Notes: generated from the sequence alone by a model not told the origin. Positions 18,413 through 29,070 are shown, numbered from the stretch's first letter. The stretch: 64,000 bases of DNA from Flavobacteriales bacterium (GCA_947447525.1 CANFJL010000007.1:35076-99075); one strand, 5' to 3'. Program-made: numbers and translations.

Positions 18413-21121
18413 ATGATTTCTACACTATTGAAATATTCTAAGTCTCTTTTATTTCTTGCCTTAACTATTGTTACCCTTGAAGCTAATGCTCAAGTTCAAT
18501 TGTGCTTAGGTCAAGATGCTACTGTTTGTCCAGGACAAACAGTTACCATTACCAATTGTAATGCAGCAACCAATCCAGTCGCTGGTTTATTTCTTAATGC
18601 ACCTACCAATGTCAGTTTATCAGATGACTCCTGGTCAGCATCGGTTAATATTGGATTCCCATTTAGTTTTTATGGCAGTACCTACAACCAATGTGTAATT
18701 GGCTCCAATGGTTTAATTTCTTTCAATCTCGCTAATGCTAGTGGATATTGTCCATGGTCTTTAGGTGGAATTGGCGCCTTGCCAAGTGCAGGTTTTGCTT
18801 CTGCAAAAAACTCCATCATGTTGACTTATCAAGATATCAATCCTTCCCTTGGTGGACAAATTCAATATCAATGTATTGGAACAGCACCAAATAGAAGATT
18901 TGTAGTACTTTATAAGAATGTATTTATGTTTAGTTGTACCTCTCAGTGCAACTACATGGCAATTGTACTTTACGAAACGACGAATGTATTTGAATTGCAT
19001 ATTGGAAATAAGCCTTTGTGTACTTCATGGAATGGTGGTTTGGCAATTCAAGGATCAGAAAATAACCCTGGTACTGTTGCGCACATCACACCAGGACGCA
19101 ACAACACACAATGGGCAGCGAATCAGGACGGCAGAAGATTTACACCTACAGCACCCAACAATACTGCCACATACGGCATGGCACAAATTCCTTATCTAAT
19201 GGTTTCGAGTGCTGGAACAAATTTTCTTTGGGCAAATACCCTAGGACAGACATTCCCATACAATAATGGGGTATTGAATGTGGCTCCAGTTCCAGCCGGT
19301 ACCACAGGATATTTTCTCTCAGCATCAGCATGTAATACCAGTATCGGGTCCATAACTAATGATACCACATGGTTAACGGTTGGTAATCCTACGGTTACTA
19401 CCACAGCTATTCCAGATATTTGTTCTCAAGGTATAGGTTCTGTTACCGCAATACCCGGAGGATTATCCACGCCACCTTATAATATTACTTGGACACCAGG
19501 CGGCGCTACTACCGCAACAGTGAATAACTTATTAGCAGGAACCTACACGGTTAATATGATGGATGCAAGTGGATGTCTTGCTATCGGAACTGCAGTGGTC
19601 GGAGACACACCAGCATCATACAGTGGCTCAACTACTTTAGTTTCATGCGCCGGTGGTAATGATGGAACTGCTACTGCTAACATAATCCCTGCTGCAGCAG
19701 CAACTACATATCAATGGAGTAATGGACAGACTACACAAACCGCAGTTGGATTAACAGCAGGTGCTTATAATTGTATAGTTTCTTCCAATACAGGTTGTTC
19801 GGATACAGTTTTTCTAACAGTTACTGAGATTCCTGCTATGACCTTAAGCGTAACAAATCTTGTAGATGCCAATTGTAATTCAATCAATAATGGTTCAGCA
19901 ACAATTACGACACAACTTGGTACAGCTCCTTACATTTACAATTGGGACAATTCCATTTCAACAACCAATACGGCTAATGATTTAGGCGCTGGATTACAGA
20001 CTATAATTGTTCAAGATGCTTTAGGATGTTTAGATACGATTACACTAACCATTAACGAGCCGTCACCGCTTAATATTTCCGTGATCACTCCTGACACAAT
20101 GATTTGTCCAGAAGCTTCGATTAACCTTACCGCAATTGGCACAGGTGGATCTTCTCCTTATATTTATACTTGGACAGAAAATGGTAATTACCATAGTGTT
20201 GGACAAACAACTTTGGTAGATCCTGCCAATTCAAACACACAATATTGTTTGACTTTAAGTGAGCAATGTGGTTCACCAACCACCAATGCATGTTTAACAA
20301 TTACTTTCCCTACTCCAATAATACCTGATGTTACTCCAAACATTCCAATTGCTTGTATGCCCGGAGCGTTTATCTTCAGCAACACATCGCAAAATGCTAT
20401 AGAAACAGCTCAAACAGTATACAACTTCTCCAATGGTGATGTTCAAACTGCTGTTGGAACTCAAGATGTTGCTAATACCTTCCCACTTCCTGGATTGTAT
20501 AGCGTAAACATGATTACAACTTCTATATACGGTTGTGTTTATTCTGGCTCTGTGACAGACATTGTTGAAGTAACTCCAATCCCAACAGCTGATTTTACCT
20601 TATCAAAGAATCCTGCTACTTGGTTTGAGACTTCAATTCAAACCAATGATAATTCTGAAGGAAATATCGTAGACTGGCAATGGTCAAGCGTTGGTGCCGT
20701 ATCTGTAATTGAAAACAGTTCTTCTGCAATTGTTACGTATCCGGAAGGTGTTGTAGGTCATTATCAAATAATGTTAATCGTAACAACAGCGCAAGGTTGT
20801 TCTGATTCTGCCATGGTAGATGTTGAAATTATTCCAGATGTTGTTTTTTATGCACCAAACACTTTCACACCAGATGACGATGAGCACAATCAAACTTGGT
20901 ATATATATGTTGAAGGAATTGATCAACAAAGTTTTGATTTAAAAGTATATGACCGTTGGGGTGAGATTATCTGGGAAAGTCATGATACTCATGCCGAATG
21001 GGATGGAACTTACAATGGAAAACTTGTCACCTCAGGTGTTTATAATTGGACTGCTTGGTACAAAGAAAAAGACAATGATGGCAAGAAAGTATTGAATGGT
21101 TATATTAATGTATTGAGATAA
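18413..21121 (+). CDS. Secreted SprB-repeat/PKD protein with type B T9SS sorting domain
   Basis: 902 residues. Signal peptide at 1-26 (ending ANAQ). A Cys-containing N-terminal beta domain (about 27-270) is followed by three SprB-type repeats (about 330-550, marked by the recurring pattern of GTYTVNMMDASGC, AGAYNCIVSSNTGC and AGLQTIIVQDALGC), an Ig/PKD-like region (about 555-800), and a CHU_C gliding-motility-associated C-terminal domain (about 806-902: FYAPNTFTPDDDEHNQTW, LKVYDRWGEIIWES, GVYNWTAWY). Such proteins leave through the type IX system and are surface adhesins or matrix proteins. Its partner DUF4197 gene follows by 5 bases. Confidence 0.9.
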   Translation: MISTLLKYSKSLLFLALTIVTLEANAQVQLCLGQDATVCPGQTVTITNCNAATNPVAGLFLNAPTNVSLSDDSWSASVNIGFPFSFYGSTYNQCVIGSNGLISFNLANASGYCPWSLGGIGALPSAGFASAKNSIMLTYQDINPSLGGQIQYQCIGTAPNRRFVVLYKNVFMFSCTSQCNYMAIVLYETTNVFELHIGNKPLCTSWNGGLAIQGSENNPGTVAHITPGRNNTQWAANQDGRRFTPTAPNNTATYGMAQIPYLMVSSAGTNFLWANTLGQTFPYNNGVLNVAPVPAGTTGYFLSASACNTSIGSITNDTTWLTVGNPTVTTTAIPDICSQGIGSVTAIPGGLSTPPYNITWTPGGATTATVNNLLAGTYTVNMMDASGCLAIGTAVVGDTPASYSGSTTLVSCAGGNDGTATANIIPAAAATTYQWSNGQTTQTAVGLTAGAYNCIVSSNTGCSDTVFLTVTEIPAMTLSVTNLVDANCNSINNGSATITTQLGTAPYIYNWDNSISTTNTANDLGAGLQTIIVQDALGCLDTITLTINEPSPLNISVITPDTMICPEASINLTAIGTGGSSPYIYTWTENGNYHSVGQTTLVDPANSNTQYCLTLSEQCGSPTTNACLTITFPTPIIPDVTPNIPIACMPGAFIFSNTSQNAIETAQTVYNFSNGDVQTAVGTQDVANTFPLPGLYSVNMITTSIYGCVYSGSVTDIVEVTPIPTADFTLSKNPATWFETSIQTNDNSEGNIVDWQWSSVGAVSVIENSSSAIVTYPEGVVGHYQIMLIVTTAQGCSDSAMVDVEIIPDVVFYAPNTFTPDDDEHNQTWYIYVEGIDQQSFDLKVYDRWGEIIWESHDTHAEWDGTYNGKLVTSGVYNWTAWYKEKDNDGKKVLNGYINVLR

Positions 21122-21126
21122 TAATC

Positions 21127-21879
21127 ATGAAGAAAAATTATATAGTAGGTTTAATTTTCGTTGCAATCACACTTTCATCTTGTGATGTATTAACTCAAAT
21201 TCCTAAGGTAAATCTTAAAGAAAATTTAAATACAGTTTTACAGCCAGCAGCTCCTACTTTAAGTAATGAGGAAGTGATTTCTGGATTAAAGGAAGCACTG
21301 AACGTTGGAATCAAAAACGCAAGTTCCTTAACATCGATTACAGATGGATTTTTAAAAAACGAAGCGATTCGCTTACCCTTCCCTCCGGATGCCATTAAGG
21401 TAAAAGAAAAAGCGCTAAATCTTGGACTAACCAATCAAGTAGATAAGTTTGAAACTACACTTAATCGAGCTGCAGAAGAAGCTACAAAAGAGGCTTTACC
21501 TATCTTTATTGATGCCATTAAAAACATGTCCGTACAAGATGGTTTTGCCATATTAAAAGGTGGCGAAGGAGCAGCAACAAAGTTCTTGAAAGACCAAACA
21601 ACAGCTGCACTTCATACAGCATTTCTTCCTAAGGTAAAAGAAGCAACTGCAAAGGTGAAATTAACGGAATATTGGAATCCTATTTTAACAAAATACAATA
21701 CTGCTGCAAGCCTAACAGGTGGCGAGAAAATAAATCCAGATTTAGATGCTTTCATTACACAGAAAGCAATTGAAGGATTATTCCATATGATTGCCATTGA
21801 AGAAAATAAGATTCGTGTTGATCCTTTGGCTCGCGTTAGTGATTTGCTTGCTAAAGTGTTTGGAAGTCTAAACAAATAA
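21127..21879 (+). CDS. DUF4197 lipoprotein
   Basis: 250 residues. The lipobox TLSSC (Cys at 19) predicts a lipoprotein. The rest is the helical DUF4197 family: EVISGLKEALNVGIKNA, IRLPFPPDAIKVKEKAL, AAEEATKEALPIFIDAI, and a long C-terminal helix set ending VSDLLAKVFGSLNK. Function of the family is unknown. It directly follows the type B secreted protein and precedes the nucleoside phosphorylase by one base, so the three may form one transcript. Confidence 0.85.
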   Translation: MKKNYIVGLIFVAITLSSCDVLTQIPKVNLKENLNTVLQPAAPTLSNEEVISGLKEALNVGIKNASSLTSITDGFLKNEAIRLPFPPDAIKVKEKALNLGLTNQVDKFETTLNRAAEEATKEALPIFIDAIKNMSVQDGFAILKGGEGAATKFLKDQTTAALHTAFLPKVKEATAKVKLTEYWNPILTKYNTAASLTGGEKINPDLDAFITQKAIEGLFHMIAIEENKIRVDPLARVSDLLAKVFGSLNK

Positions 21880-21880
21880 C

Positions 21881-22747
21881 TTGATTACTTTTCCTCCGAC
21901 AGAACTAGTCCTTGATAAACATGGAAAAGTATATCATCTAGGAATTTCCCCTGATGTATTAGCTGAAAAAATAATATTAGTGGGCGACCAAGATCGTGTC
22001 GCTATCGTATCGTCCTTATTTGATACGATAGACTTTAAGTCACAGAATAGAGAGTTTGTTTGCCACACAGGATACTTTAAAGGGAAACGAATTACGGCCT
22101 TATCTACAGGAATTGGTACAGATAATATTGATATTACGCTAAATGAATTAGATGCATTAGCAAATATTGATTTAAAAACAAGGACAGAACTACCGAATAA
22201 AAAAAGTCTAGAAATAGTTAGAATTGGCACCTGTGGAATCCTACAAAAATCGATTCCTATACACAGTTATATTATTAGTGATTATGCATTAGGTTTGGAT
22301 AATGTAGCTCACTTTTATCAAATTGAGTACAGCGAAAAAGAACTTTATCTTCAGGAGCAACTAAGTGAATTTCTAAAATTACCCAAGGCAATTGTACCTT
22401 ATGTTGCCGCTGGTGACGAAACTTTAGCACATAGATTACAATCCTCTAATTCATTTTCGGGAATTACAATAACAGCATCCGGTTTTTATGGACCACAAGG
22501 CAGACAATTAAGACTTAAAAATAGTACCGAAAATCTTCAATTGAAGTTGGGGCAATTTAATATGAATGGCTTACTCGTTTGTAATTTTGAAATGGAAAGT
22601 TCCGCCTTATTCATTCTAGGAAAAGCCTTAGGACATAGATGTTCAACAATATGCTTGGGAATTGCCAATCGGCCGAATCTAGAATTCTCAAAAGAGCATG
22701 CAACAGAAATGAAAGAACTCATTTTGCATGTCCTTGAAAAAATATAA
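21881..22747 (+). CDS. Nucleoside phosphorylase (uridine/purine phosphorylase superfamily)
   Basis: 288 residues from a TTG start one base after the DUF4197 stop; no in-frame ATG precedes the conserved core and a stop lies just upstream. It matches NP-I phosphorylases: ILVGDQDRVAIVSSLF near the N-terminus, ITALSTGIGTDNIDITLNEL (phosphate-binding Gly region), IVRIGTCGIL, and CNFEMESSALFILG, where the Glu-Met-Glu motif contacts the ribose. It would cleave a nucleoside with phosphate to base and ribose-1-phosphate. Substrate is unassigned. It converges with the TlpA-like gene with a single base between stops. Confidence 0.85.
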   Translation: MITFPPTELVLDKHGKVYHLGISPDVLAEKIILVGDQDRVAIVSSLFDTIDFKSQNREFVCHTGYFKGKRITALSTGIGTDNIDITLNELDALANIDLKTRTELPNKKSLEIVRIGTCGILQKSIPIHSYIISDYALGLDNVAHFYQIEYSEKELYLQEQLSEFLKLPKAIVPYVAAGDETLAHRLQSSNSFSGITITASGFYGPQGRQLRLKNSTENLQLKLGQFNMNGLLVCNFEMESSALFILGKALGHRCSTICLGIANRPNLEFSKEHATEMKELILHVLEKI

Positions 22748-22748
22748 A

Positions 22749-23273
22749 TTACTTTAAAAATTTATCGATGGTAATATGAAGATTTAAGCCTCTTAACTCT
22801 TGACCTTGTGCAATTATATTGCCTTCACCATCAATCAAAAACGCACTAGGTATAGAATTCACACCATAAATAGCAGCAACTTTACCTTCTTTATCAATGC
22901 CGTGATTTTTCCAAATCAATTTATCATTTACAATGGCATTCTTCCAAGCTGAGATATCACGATCAAGAGAAACACTAAAAACTTCGAATCCCTTAGCGTT
23001 AGTGAATTTTTGTGATTTATATTTCGTGTATGCTTCCGTTACGATTGGACTCTCCTTGCGACAGGGACCACACCAAGAAGCCCAAAAATCAATGAGTACT
23101 AATTTCCCTTTCAATTTTGAAAGCTTTATTAATTTTCCGCTTGGAGATTCAAGAACAATTTCAGGAGCTATTGATTTTACTGGTAAAGATTGCTCTTTAT
23201 TGAAACAAAAACCGACACAGAATAAACTTAATAGTAGTCCTGTAAAAATAATTAAATTGATTTTAGACTTCAT
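22749..23273 (-). CDS. TlpA/ResA-like periplasmic thioredoxin
   Basis: 174 residues. The N-terminal 20 or so residues are a signal peptide or anchor (FTGLLLSLFCVGFCF). The thioredoxin fold follows, with the redox site WCGPC in LVLIDFWASWCGPCRKESP and the cis-Pro region NSIPSAFLIDGEG. Proteins of this type reduce disulfides in the periplasm, often for cytochrome c assembly or oxidative stress. Its start overlaps the murA stop by one base (TAATG), so it is the last gene of a purL / DUF4290 / murA run; a link to wall synthesis is not obvious. Confidence 0.88.
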   Translation of the reverse strand: MKSKINLIIFTGLLLSLFCVGFCFNKEQSLPVKSIAPEIVLESPSGKLIKLSKLKGKLVLIDFWASWCGPCRKESPIVTEAYTKYKSQKFTNAKGFEVFSVSLDRDISAWKNAIVNDKLIWKNHGIDKEGKVAAIYGVNSIPSAFLIDGEGNIIAQGQELRGLNLHITIDKFLK

Positions 23274-24580
23274 TAACCTATTCTTCTAATATCAGCACCA
23301 ATATTATTCAATCGAATCTCAATATCTTGATAACCACGATCAATTTGCTCAATATTATGAATGGTACTTTTTCCTTCGGCAGAAAGAGCAGCAATAAGAA
23401 GTGATACGCCAGCGCGAATATCAGGAGATGTCATGCTTATCCCTTTTAAGGAATGCTCTCTATTCATGCCAATAACAGTGGCTCTATGTGGATCACACAA
23501 AATTATCTGAGCACCCATATCAATCAACTTATCGACAAAAAAGAGTCGAGATTCAAACATTTTTTGATGAATCAAAACAGAACCTTTAGCTTGAGAGGCA
23601 ACCACCAAAATAATAGACAATAAATCTGGAGTAAATCCAGGCCAAGGGGCATCATAAATAGTTAGAATGGATCCATCAATAAAGGTTTCAATTTCATAAT
23701 GCTCTTGAGCCGGAATATAAATATCATCTCCTCTTCTTTCCAATTTAATCCCTAATCTTCTGAATACATTTGGAATAATACCTAGATTGTCCCAACTAAC
23801 ATCTTTAATGGTAATTTCTGACTTTGTCATGGCTGCCAGACCAATAAAACTTCCAATTTCAATCATGTCAGGAAGTACCCGATGAAAACAACCTTTCAAT
23901 TCCTTCACTCCTTCAATATGTAGCATGTTTGAAGCGATACCAGTAATTTTGGCACCCATAGAATTCAACATCTTACATAATTGCTGAATATAAGGTTCGC
24001 ATGCAGCATTATAAAAAGTAGTTTTACCTTCCGCTAAAACTGCAGCCATTAGTATATTTGCCGTTCCGGTAACAGACGCTTCATCTAAATGAATGTAAGC
24101 TCCTTTTAATTTTTTCGCTTCGACAGAATAAAAATGTTCTCCTGCATCGTAATTAAATTTGGCTCCTAACAAGGCAAATCCCTCAAAATGAGTATCCAAA
24201 CGACGACGACCAATTTTGTCACCTCCTGGTTTTGGAATAAAACCTTTACCGTATCTTGCCAGTAAAGGACCAACAATCATAATTGATCCTCGTAAGGAGG
24301 ATGCACGTAACTTAAAATCCTCACTTGCCAAATAATCAAAATCAATTTCTTTAGCTTGAAAAATATAAGTTCCTTTTTCAACTTTCTCCACTTTGACGCC
24401 CATTGCTTGAAGCAAAGAAATTAATTTTACAACATCAACAATGTCTGGAACATTAGAAATGGTAACTTTTTCAGCAGTTAAGAGTGGTGCACACAAAACT
24501 TGAAGCGCTTCGTTTTTTGCGCCTTGAGGAATTAGTTCCCCTTTAAGTGGTTTTCCACCAAAAATTTCAAATGATGCCAT
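23273..24580 (-). CDS. murA: UDP-N-acetylglucosamine 1-carboxyvinyltransferase with Asp in place of the catalytic Cys
   Basis: 435 residues, normal for MurA. It transfers enolpyruvate from PEP to UDP-GlcNAc, the first committed step of peptidoglycan synthesis. Lys22 in QGAKNEALQ is conserved. The catalytic loop reads PKPGGDKIGRRRLDTH: position 121 (codon 24218-24220, GAC) is Asp where E. coli has Cys115. That substitution is known in other MurA enzymes (for example Mycobacterium and Chlamydia) to keep activity but block fosfomycin alkylation. The later motif DIRAGVSLLIAALSAEG is intact. It sits in a run with purL and DUF4290 upstream and the TlpA-like gene downstream. Confidence 0.96.
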   Translation of the reverse strand: MASFEIFGGKPLKGELIPQGAKNEALQVLCAPLLTAEKVTISNVPDIVDVVKLISLLQAMGVKVEKVEKGTYIFQAKEIDFDYLASEDFKLRASSLRGSIMIVGPLLARYGKGFIPKPGGDKIGRRRLDTHFEGFALLGAKFNYDAGEHFYSVEAKKLKGAYIHLDEASVTGTANILMAAVLAEGKTTFYNAACEPYIQQLCKMLNSMGAKITGIASNMLHIEGVKELKGCFHRVLPDMIEIGSFIGLAAMTKSEITIKDVSWDNLGIIPNVFRRLGIKLERRGDDIYIPAQEHYEIETFIDGSILTIYDAPWPGFTPDLLSIILVVASQAKGSVLIHQKMFESRLFFVDKLIDMGAQIILCDPHRATVIGMNREHSLKGISMTSPDIRAGVSLLIAALSAEGKSTIHNIEQIDRGYQDIEIRLNNIGADIRRIG

Positions 24581-24583
24581 TAG

Positions 24584-25213
24584 TTATCTTTTAATAAATT
24601 TCTTTTTTTGTTTTTGCTTAAAATTAGGTCGGTTCACTGGTTTCTTGTTCAGCCCCATAACTTTTAAAAGCGTACTGGTGTGAACCAATTCATCTGGATT
24701 TTCTAAGACCAATTCTCCATTGGACAATTCTTTAAGGTGATCAGCAATTACATTGTTTTCGACAGCATCATTGTTGTGCGCTAAATACTGTTTTTTCATA
24801 AAATTCGCCATCGTATTTTTTAAATACTCCTTCTCCTTTTCGTCCGTAATATCTTTAGAATCCACCAAAATGGTCTGGGTATATTTTCCGTAATGACCAT
24901 ACTTAATTGTACCTTTTGGATACGCCATACGCATTGGTTTTTCATTGAGCGTCTCCGGCATTGGGATTTCATATGGAGAATCTACATCCAACATAAAGTC
25001 TGACATCACGAATAAATGTGTCCATAATTTATGACGGTAATCATCGACATCTCTCAAGTGAGGGTTTAATTGTCCCATCACTTCTATAATTGCAATTGCG
25101 GCTCTATTGCGTTCTTTTTTATCCTCAATTTCCATTGCATGCGCAATCATATTTTGGACATTTCTACCGTATTCTGGCAGAATTAACTTCCCGCGTGTTG
25201 TATTATATTCCAT
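24584..25213 (-). CDS. DUF4290 family protein
   Basis: 209 residues. It matches the Bacteroidota-restricted DUF4290 family, commonly found beside murA: MEYNTTRGKLILPEYGRNVQ, then a helical domain (RAAIAIIEVMGQLNPHLRD, YRHKLWTHLFVMSDF) and a Lys-rich tail (KQKQKKKFIKR). No signal peptide or membrane segment, so cytoplasmic; the tail could touch nucleic acid or membrane. Function is unknown. Gaps of 3 bases on both sides place it firmly in the purL-murA transcript. Confidence 0.88.
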   Translation of the reverse strand: MEYNTTRGKLILPEYGRNVQNMIAHAMEIEDKKERNRAAIAIIEVMGQLNPHLRDVDDYRHKLWTHLFVMSDFMLDVDSPYEIPMPETLNEKPMRMAYPKGTIKYGHYGKYTQTILVDSKDITDEKEKEYLKNTMANFMKKQYLAHNNDAVENNVIADHLKELSNGELVLENPDELVHTSTLLKVMGLNKKPVNRPNFKQKQKKKFIKR

Positions 25214-25216
25214 GAT

Positions 25217-27460
25217 TTAATTTTTATTTTCTAGGATATTACCTAAGGCATTATTATAAATTTCTTTTGCTTCAGCAATGAAACCAAAATGCTCTTCATC
25301 AATCTGCATTTTTCCTTTGGTCACATGTCCAAGTAAAGTCATATTTACATTCTGAGTGAGCATAAATTCAATAAAAGCATCTTCATCATCTTCCGTTACC
25401 GTAGCAACTACCCTACCCTGTCCTTCACCAAATAAGAAGGCGTCAACGCGTATTTCAGAATCTGTAACGATATCAAAACCAAGATTTCCAGGCAAAGACA
25501 TTTCAACTAAGGTAACATAAAGTCCACCATCGGAAACATCATGAACGGCATTTACCAATTTTTCTTTTATCAATAATTGAACTGTTGCTTGCATATCGAA
25601 TTCCTTATCCAAATCAAAATAAGGAGCAGGAGATGCTTTAACACCCAGATAAGTAGCCAGATACTCAGAAGATGAAATGTCGTTATGATATTCACCAATT
25701 AAGAAAATTAGATCTCCTTTTCCTTTAAAATCAAGGGTCATAACATTATCTTTATTAGGAACAATTCCTATCATTCCAATCGTAGGTGTTGGGAAAACAG
25801 GAACTTCTTTTCCATTGATAACCGATTGATTGTAGAAAGAAACATTACCACCTGTTACAGGAGTTGAGAACTTAATACAGGCAGCACTCATTCCCTTAAT
25901 TGCTCCAACAAATTGCCAATAAGATTCAGGATTGTAAGGATTGCCAAAATTCAAACAATTTGTTATTGCAGAGGGTATTCCACCTGAGCAGACAATATTT
26001 CTAGCTGCTTCAGCAACTGCAATCATTGTTCCAACTTCTGGATCAGCATTGACAAATCGAGAATTACAATCAACTGTCAAACTCAGACCTTTTTCTGTTC
26101 CATTAATAAAAACTACTCCAGCATCAGAAGGTCTATTGGTTGTCATTGTTCTTGCACCAACCATAGAATCATATTGTTCATAGATCCATTTTTTGGAAGC
26201 GATGTTCGGTAATGCAAGCATTTTAAATGCTAATTCCTTGATATTTTGCGGTTGTTCAATAGTATCAATATCAAACTTTTTATATTCATTATAGTAGGCC
26301 GGTTCAGAATAGTCTCTTTTATATTGAGGAGCACCTCCACCAAGTACCAATGATTCTGCAGGAACATCTCCAACCAGTTGATCGTGCATGTAATAACGAA
26401 TACGACCCGTGTCAGTTACTTTCCCAATCTCAGCAGCATGTAAATCCCATTTATCAAAAATCGCTTTAACAGTTTCTTCTTCTCCTTTTCTTACCACAAC
26501 AAGCATACGCTCTTGCGATTCAGACAAAAGTATTTCATAAGGTAGCATATTTTCTTGTCTCGTCGGAACCAAATCAAGATTTATTTCCATACCCACATTT
26601 CCAGCGGCAGACATCTCACATGTAGAACAAGTAATTCCCGCTGCACCCATATCTTGCATTCCAACAATAGCATTAGTTGTAGCCAATTCCATTGTTGCCT
26701 CTAGTAATAATTTTTCCATAAATGGATCCCCTACTTGAACTGAAGGTAAGTCATTAGCAGAATCTTCTGTAATATCTTTCGATGCAAATGCTGCACCTGC
26801 AATACCATCTTTTCCAGTGGCAGAACCCACTATGAATACAGGATTCCCAGGACCTTTAGCAGTAGCCGAAATTATTTTCTTGGTATCAATAATACCTGCT
26901 GAAAACGCATTTACTAGGGGATTGGTATTGTATGATTCATCAAAGAAAACTTCACCTCCAACAATTGGAATACCAAAAGCATTTCCATAATCTCCAATTC
27001 CTTTAACCACTCCTTTAACCAACCACATGGTTCTAGCCTCTTGGATATTTCCAAAACGCAACGAATTCAACTGAGCAATTGGTCTAGCTCCCATGGTAAA
27101 AATATCACGATTGATCCCTCCCACTCCAGTTGCAGCACCTTGATAAGGTTCTAAAGCACTAGGATGATTATGAGATTCGATTTTGAATACACATCCTAAT
27201 CCACCACCAATATCAACCAAACCAGCGTTCTCTTCCCCTGCTTTAATTAACATGTGTGGTCCATCCTTGGGTAATGTTTTTAACCAAAGGATTGAATTTT
27301 TATAAGAACAATGTTCAGACCACATCACAGAATAAATTGCAGTCTCTGTAAAATTCGGTGTGCGTCCAAGAATTTCTTTAATCATTTCAAACTCATCGGC
27401 CCGAAGACCTAATTCAATTGCTTGTTCAAGCGTAGCCTCAATGTGCAAGGTGTTTTCCAT
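25217..27460 (-). CDS. purL: Phosphoribosylformylglycinamidine synthase, small-type PurL
   Basis: 747 residues from ATG 27460, matching the short PurL that works with separate PurS and PurQ in the fourth step of purine synthesis (FGAR to FGAM with ATP and glutamine). Motifs: [60 protein letters not shown] and [15 protein letters not shown]. The frame continues upstream to 27571, and ATG 27475 would give 752 residues. I prefer 27460 because a -7 element at 27478-27485 would start transcription about where 27475 lies. The start choice is moderate; the identity is firm. Confidence 0.93.
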   Translation of the reverse strand: MENTLHIEATLEQAIELGLRADEFEMIKEILGRTPNFTETAIYSVMWSEHCSYKNSILWLKTLPKDGPHMLIKAGEENAGLVDIGGGLGCVFKIESHNHPSALEPYQGAATGVGGINRDIFTMGARPIAQLNSLRFGNIQEARTMWLVKGVVKGIGDYGNAFGIPIVGGEVFFDESYNTNPLVNAFSAGIIDTKKIISATAKGPGNPVFIVGSATGKDGIAGAAFASKDITEDSANDLPSVQVGDPFMEKLLLEATMELATTNAIVGMQDMGAAGITCSTCEMSAAGNVGMEINLDLVPTRQENMLPYEILLSESQERMLVVVRKGEEETVKAIFDKWDLHAAEIGKVTDTGRIRYYMHDQLVGDVPAESLVLGGGAPQYKRDYSEPAYYNEYKKFDIDTIEQPQNIKELAFKMLALPNIASKKWIYEQYDSMVGARTMTTNRPSDAGVVFINGTEKGLSLTVDCNSRFVNADPEVGTMIAVAEAARNIVCSGGIPSAITNCLNFGNPYNPESYWQFVGAIKGMSAACIKFSTPVTGGNVSFYNQSVINGKEVPVFPTPTIGMIGIVPNKDNVMTLDFKGKGDLIFLIGEYHNDISSSEYLATYLGVKASPAPYFDLDKEFDMQATVQLLIKEKLVNAVHDVSDGGLYVTLVEMSLPGNLGFDIVTDSEIRVDAFLFGEGQGRVVATVTEDDEDAFIEFMLTQNVNMTLLGHVTKGKMQIDEEHFGFIAEAKEIYNNALGNILENKN

Positions 27461-27477
27461 ATCTAATTTTTGCATTA

Positions 27478-27485
27478 CAAAAGTA
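27478..27485 (-). promoter_or_regulatory. -7 element for purL operon
   Basis: Minus strand TACTTTTG matches TAnnTTTG. It ends only 2 bases before ATG 27475 and 17 before ATG 27460, which supports the latter as purL start. Confidence 0.45.
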
Positions 27486-27634
27486 GCGATTATATTATGA
27501 AAATAACGAGAAATCACAATGATTAACAAGCATTTTTCAACAAGTAATAAAGTAGTATTTATAATTATCAATTCTCACACAGAAAAATTGCAGGTAATAA
27601 AAACTAAATGAGCAGAAATTTGATCAATTTTCAT

Positions 27635-27642
27635 TAATTTTG
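27635..27642 (+). promoter_or_regulatory. -7 element for lpdA
   Basis: TAATTTTG, a perfect TAnnTTTG, 18 bases before ATG 27661. It excludes the alternative start at 27640, which would overlap the element. Confidence 0.55.
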
Positions 27643-27660
27643 CTCTCTAAAATTGAAGGT

Positions 27661-29052
27661 ATGAATTATGATGTCATTGTTGTAGGAAGTGGTCCAGGAG
27701 GATATGTTACTGCTATACGCGCTTCACAATTAGGTCTTAAAACGGCTATTGTAGAACGAGAATCTCTTGGAGGTGTTTGCTTAAATTGGGGGTGTATACC
27801 AACCAAGGCTTTAATTAAAAGCGCCAATGTTTTTGAATATTTGAATCATGCATCGGACTATGGAATTACTGTAAAAGATGCCAAAATGGATTTTGGAGCT
27901 ATGGTGAAGAGAAGTCGTGACGTAGCTAATGGCATGAGTACTGGTATTCAATTTTTAATGAAAAAGAATAAAATTGATGTCTTAAAAGGAAGTGGGAAAA
28001 TTGCTGCAGGAAAAACTGTTATTGTTACAGATGAATCAGGTATTGCTACTAATTATACAGCTGGAAAAGCAGTTATTATTGCAACAGGGTCGCGCTCTCG
28101 CGAATTGCCTAATCTTCCGCAAGATGGACAGAAAATAATTGGTTATAGACAAGCAATGACCTTAGCTTCACAACCAAAAAGATTGGTGATTGTAGGTTCA
28201 GGTGCCATTGGTGTTGAATTTGCTTATATCTATAATTCCATAGGAACAGAAGTTACCATTGTTGAATACCTTCCAAACATTGTTCCTGTTGAGGATGAAG
28301 ACGTTTCTAAGCAATTAGAGAAATCTTTCAAAAAAGCTGGTGTAAAAATTATGACAAATGCTTCTGTTGAAAGTGTAGATACTTCAGGAAAAGATTGCAT
28401 TGTTACTATAAAAACAGAAAAAGGTGAAGAGAAAATCTCTTGTGATATAGTACTTTCAGCTGTTGGAATTCAAGCAAATATTGAAGGAATAGGTTTAGAA
28501 GAAATTGGAATTGTCGTTGACAAAGGCCGCATCTTAGTAGATGAATATTACCAAACTAATATGCCTGGATATTATGCCATTGGCGATATTGTTCCAGGTC
28601 CCGCATTGGCCCACGTTGCTTCTGCAGAAGGAATTATTTGTGTTGAAAAAATCGCTGGACATGATCCTGCACCATTAGATTATGGAAATATACCAGGGTG
28701 TACTTATTGTTCACCTGAAGTTGCCTCTGTGGGCATGACTGAGAAAGCAGCGAAAGCCGCTGGAATCGATATTAAAATTGGTAAATTTCCTTTTTCCGCA
28801 TCTGGAAAAGCAAGTGCTGCTGGTGCAAAAGATGGATTTGTTAAATTAATTTTTGATGCCAAATACGGCGAATTATTAGGCGGGCATATGATTGGTGCTA
28901 ATGTTACGGAAATGGTTGCTGAATTGGTTGCGGTGCGTAAATTGGAAACAACAGGTCACGAATTAATAAAAACTGTTCACCCTCATCCAACCATGTCTGA
29001 AGCAATAATGGAAGCCGCTGCTGCAGCATATGGAGAAGTAATACATTTGTAA
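27661..29052 (+). CDS. lpdA: Dihydrolipoyl dehydrogenase (E3)
   Basis: 463 residues from ATG 27661; a TTG seven codons earlier lies inside the promoter element. FAD- and NAD-dependent reoxidation of the lipoyl groups of 2-oxoacid dehydrogenase complexes. FAD motif at 8-13 (GSGPGG), redox pair C40/C45 in GGVCLNWGCIPTKAL, NAD motif VIVGSGAIGVEFAYIY, YAIGDIVPGPALAHVASAEG, and the catalytic HP pair in VHPHPTMSEAIMEAA. It is a single gene followed by a hairpin. It could serve the fused E1 at 14695 as well as pyruvate and 2-oxoglutarate complexes. Confidence 0.96.
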   Translation: MNYDVIVVGSGPGGYVTAIRASQLGLKTAIVERESLGGVCLNWGCIPTKALIKSANVFEYLNHASDYGITVKDAKMDFGAMVKRSRDVANGMSTGIQFLMKKNKIDVLKGSGKIAAGKTVIVTDESGIATNYTAGKAVIIATGSRSRELPNLPQDGQKIIGYRQAMTLASQPKRLVIVGSGAIGVEFAYIYNSIGTEVTIVEYLPNIVPVEDEDVSKQLEKSFKKAGVKIMTNASVESVDTSGKDCIVTIKTEKGEEKISCDIVLSAVGIQANIEGIGLEEIGIVVDKGRILVDEYYQTNMPGYYAIGDIVPGPALAHVASAEGIICVEKIAGHDPAPLDYGNIPGCTYCSPEVASVGMTEKAAKAAGIDIKIGKFPFSASGKASAAGAKDGFVKLIFDAKYGELLGGHMIGANVTEMVAELVAVRKLETTGHELIKTVHPHPTMSEAIMEAAAAAYGEVIHL

Positions 29053-29070
29053 GTTTCTATAATTAATATA

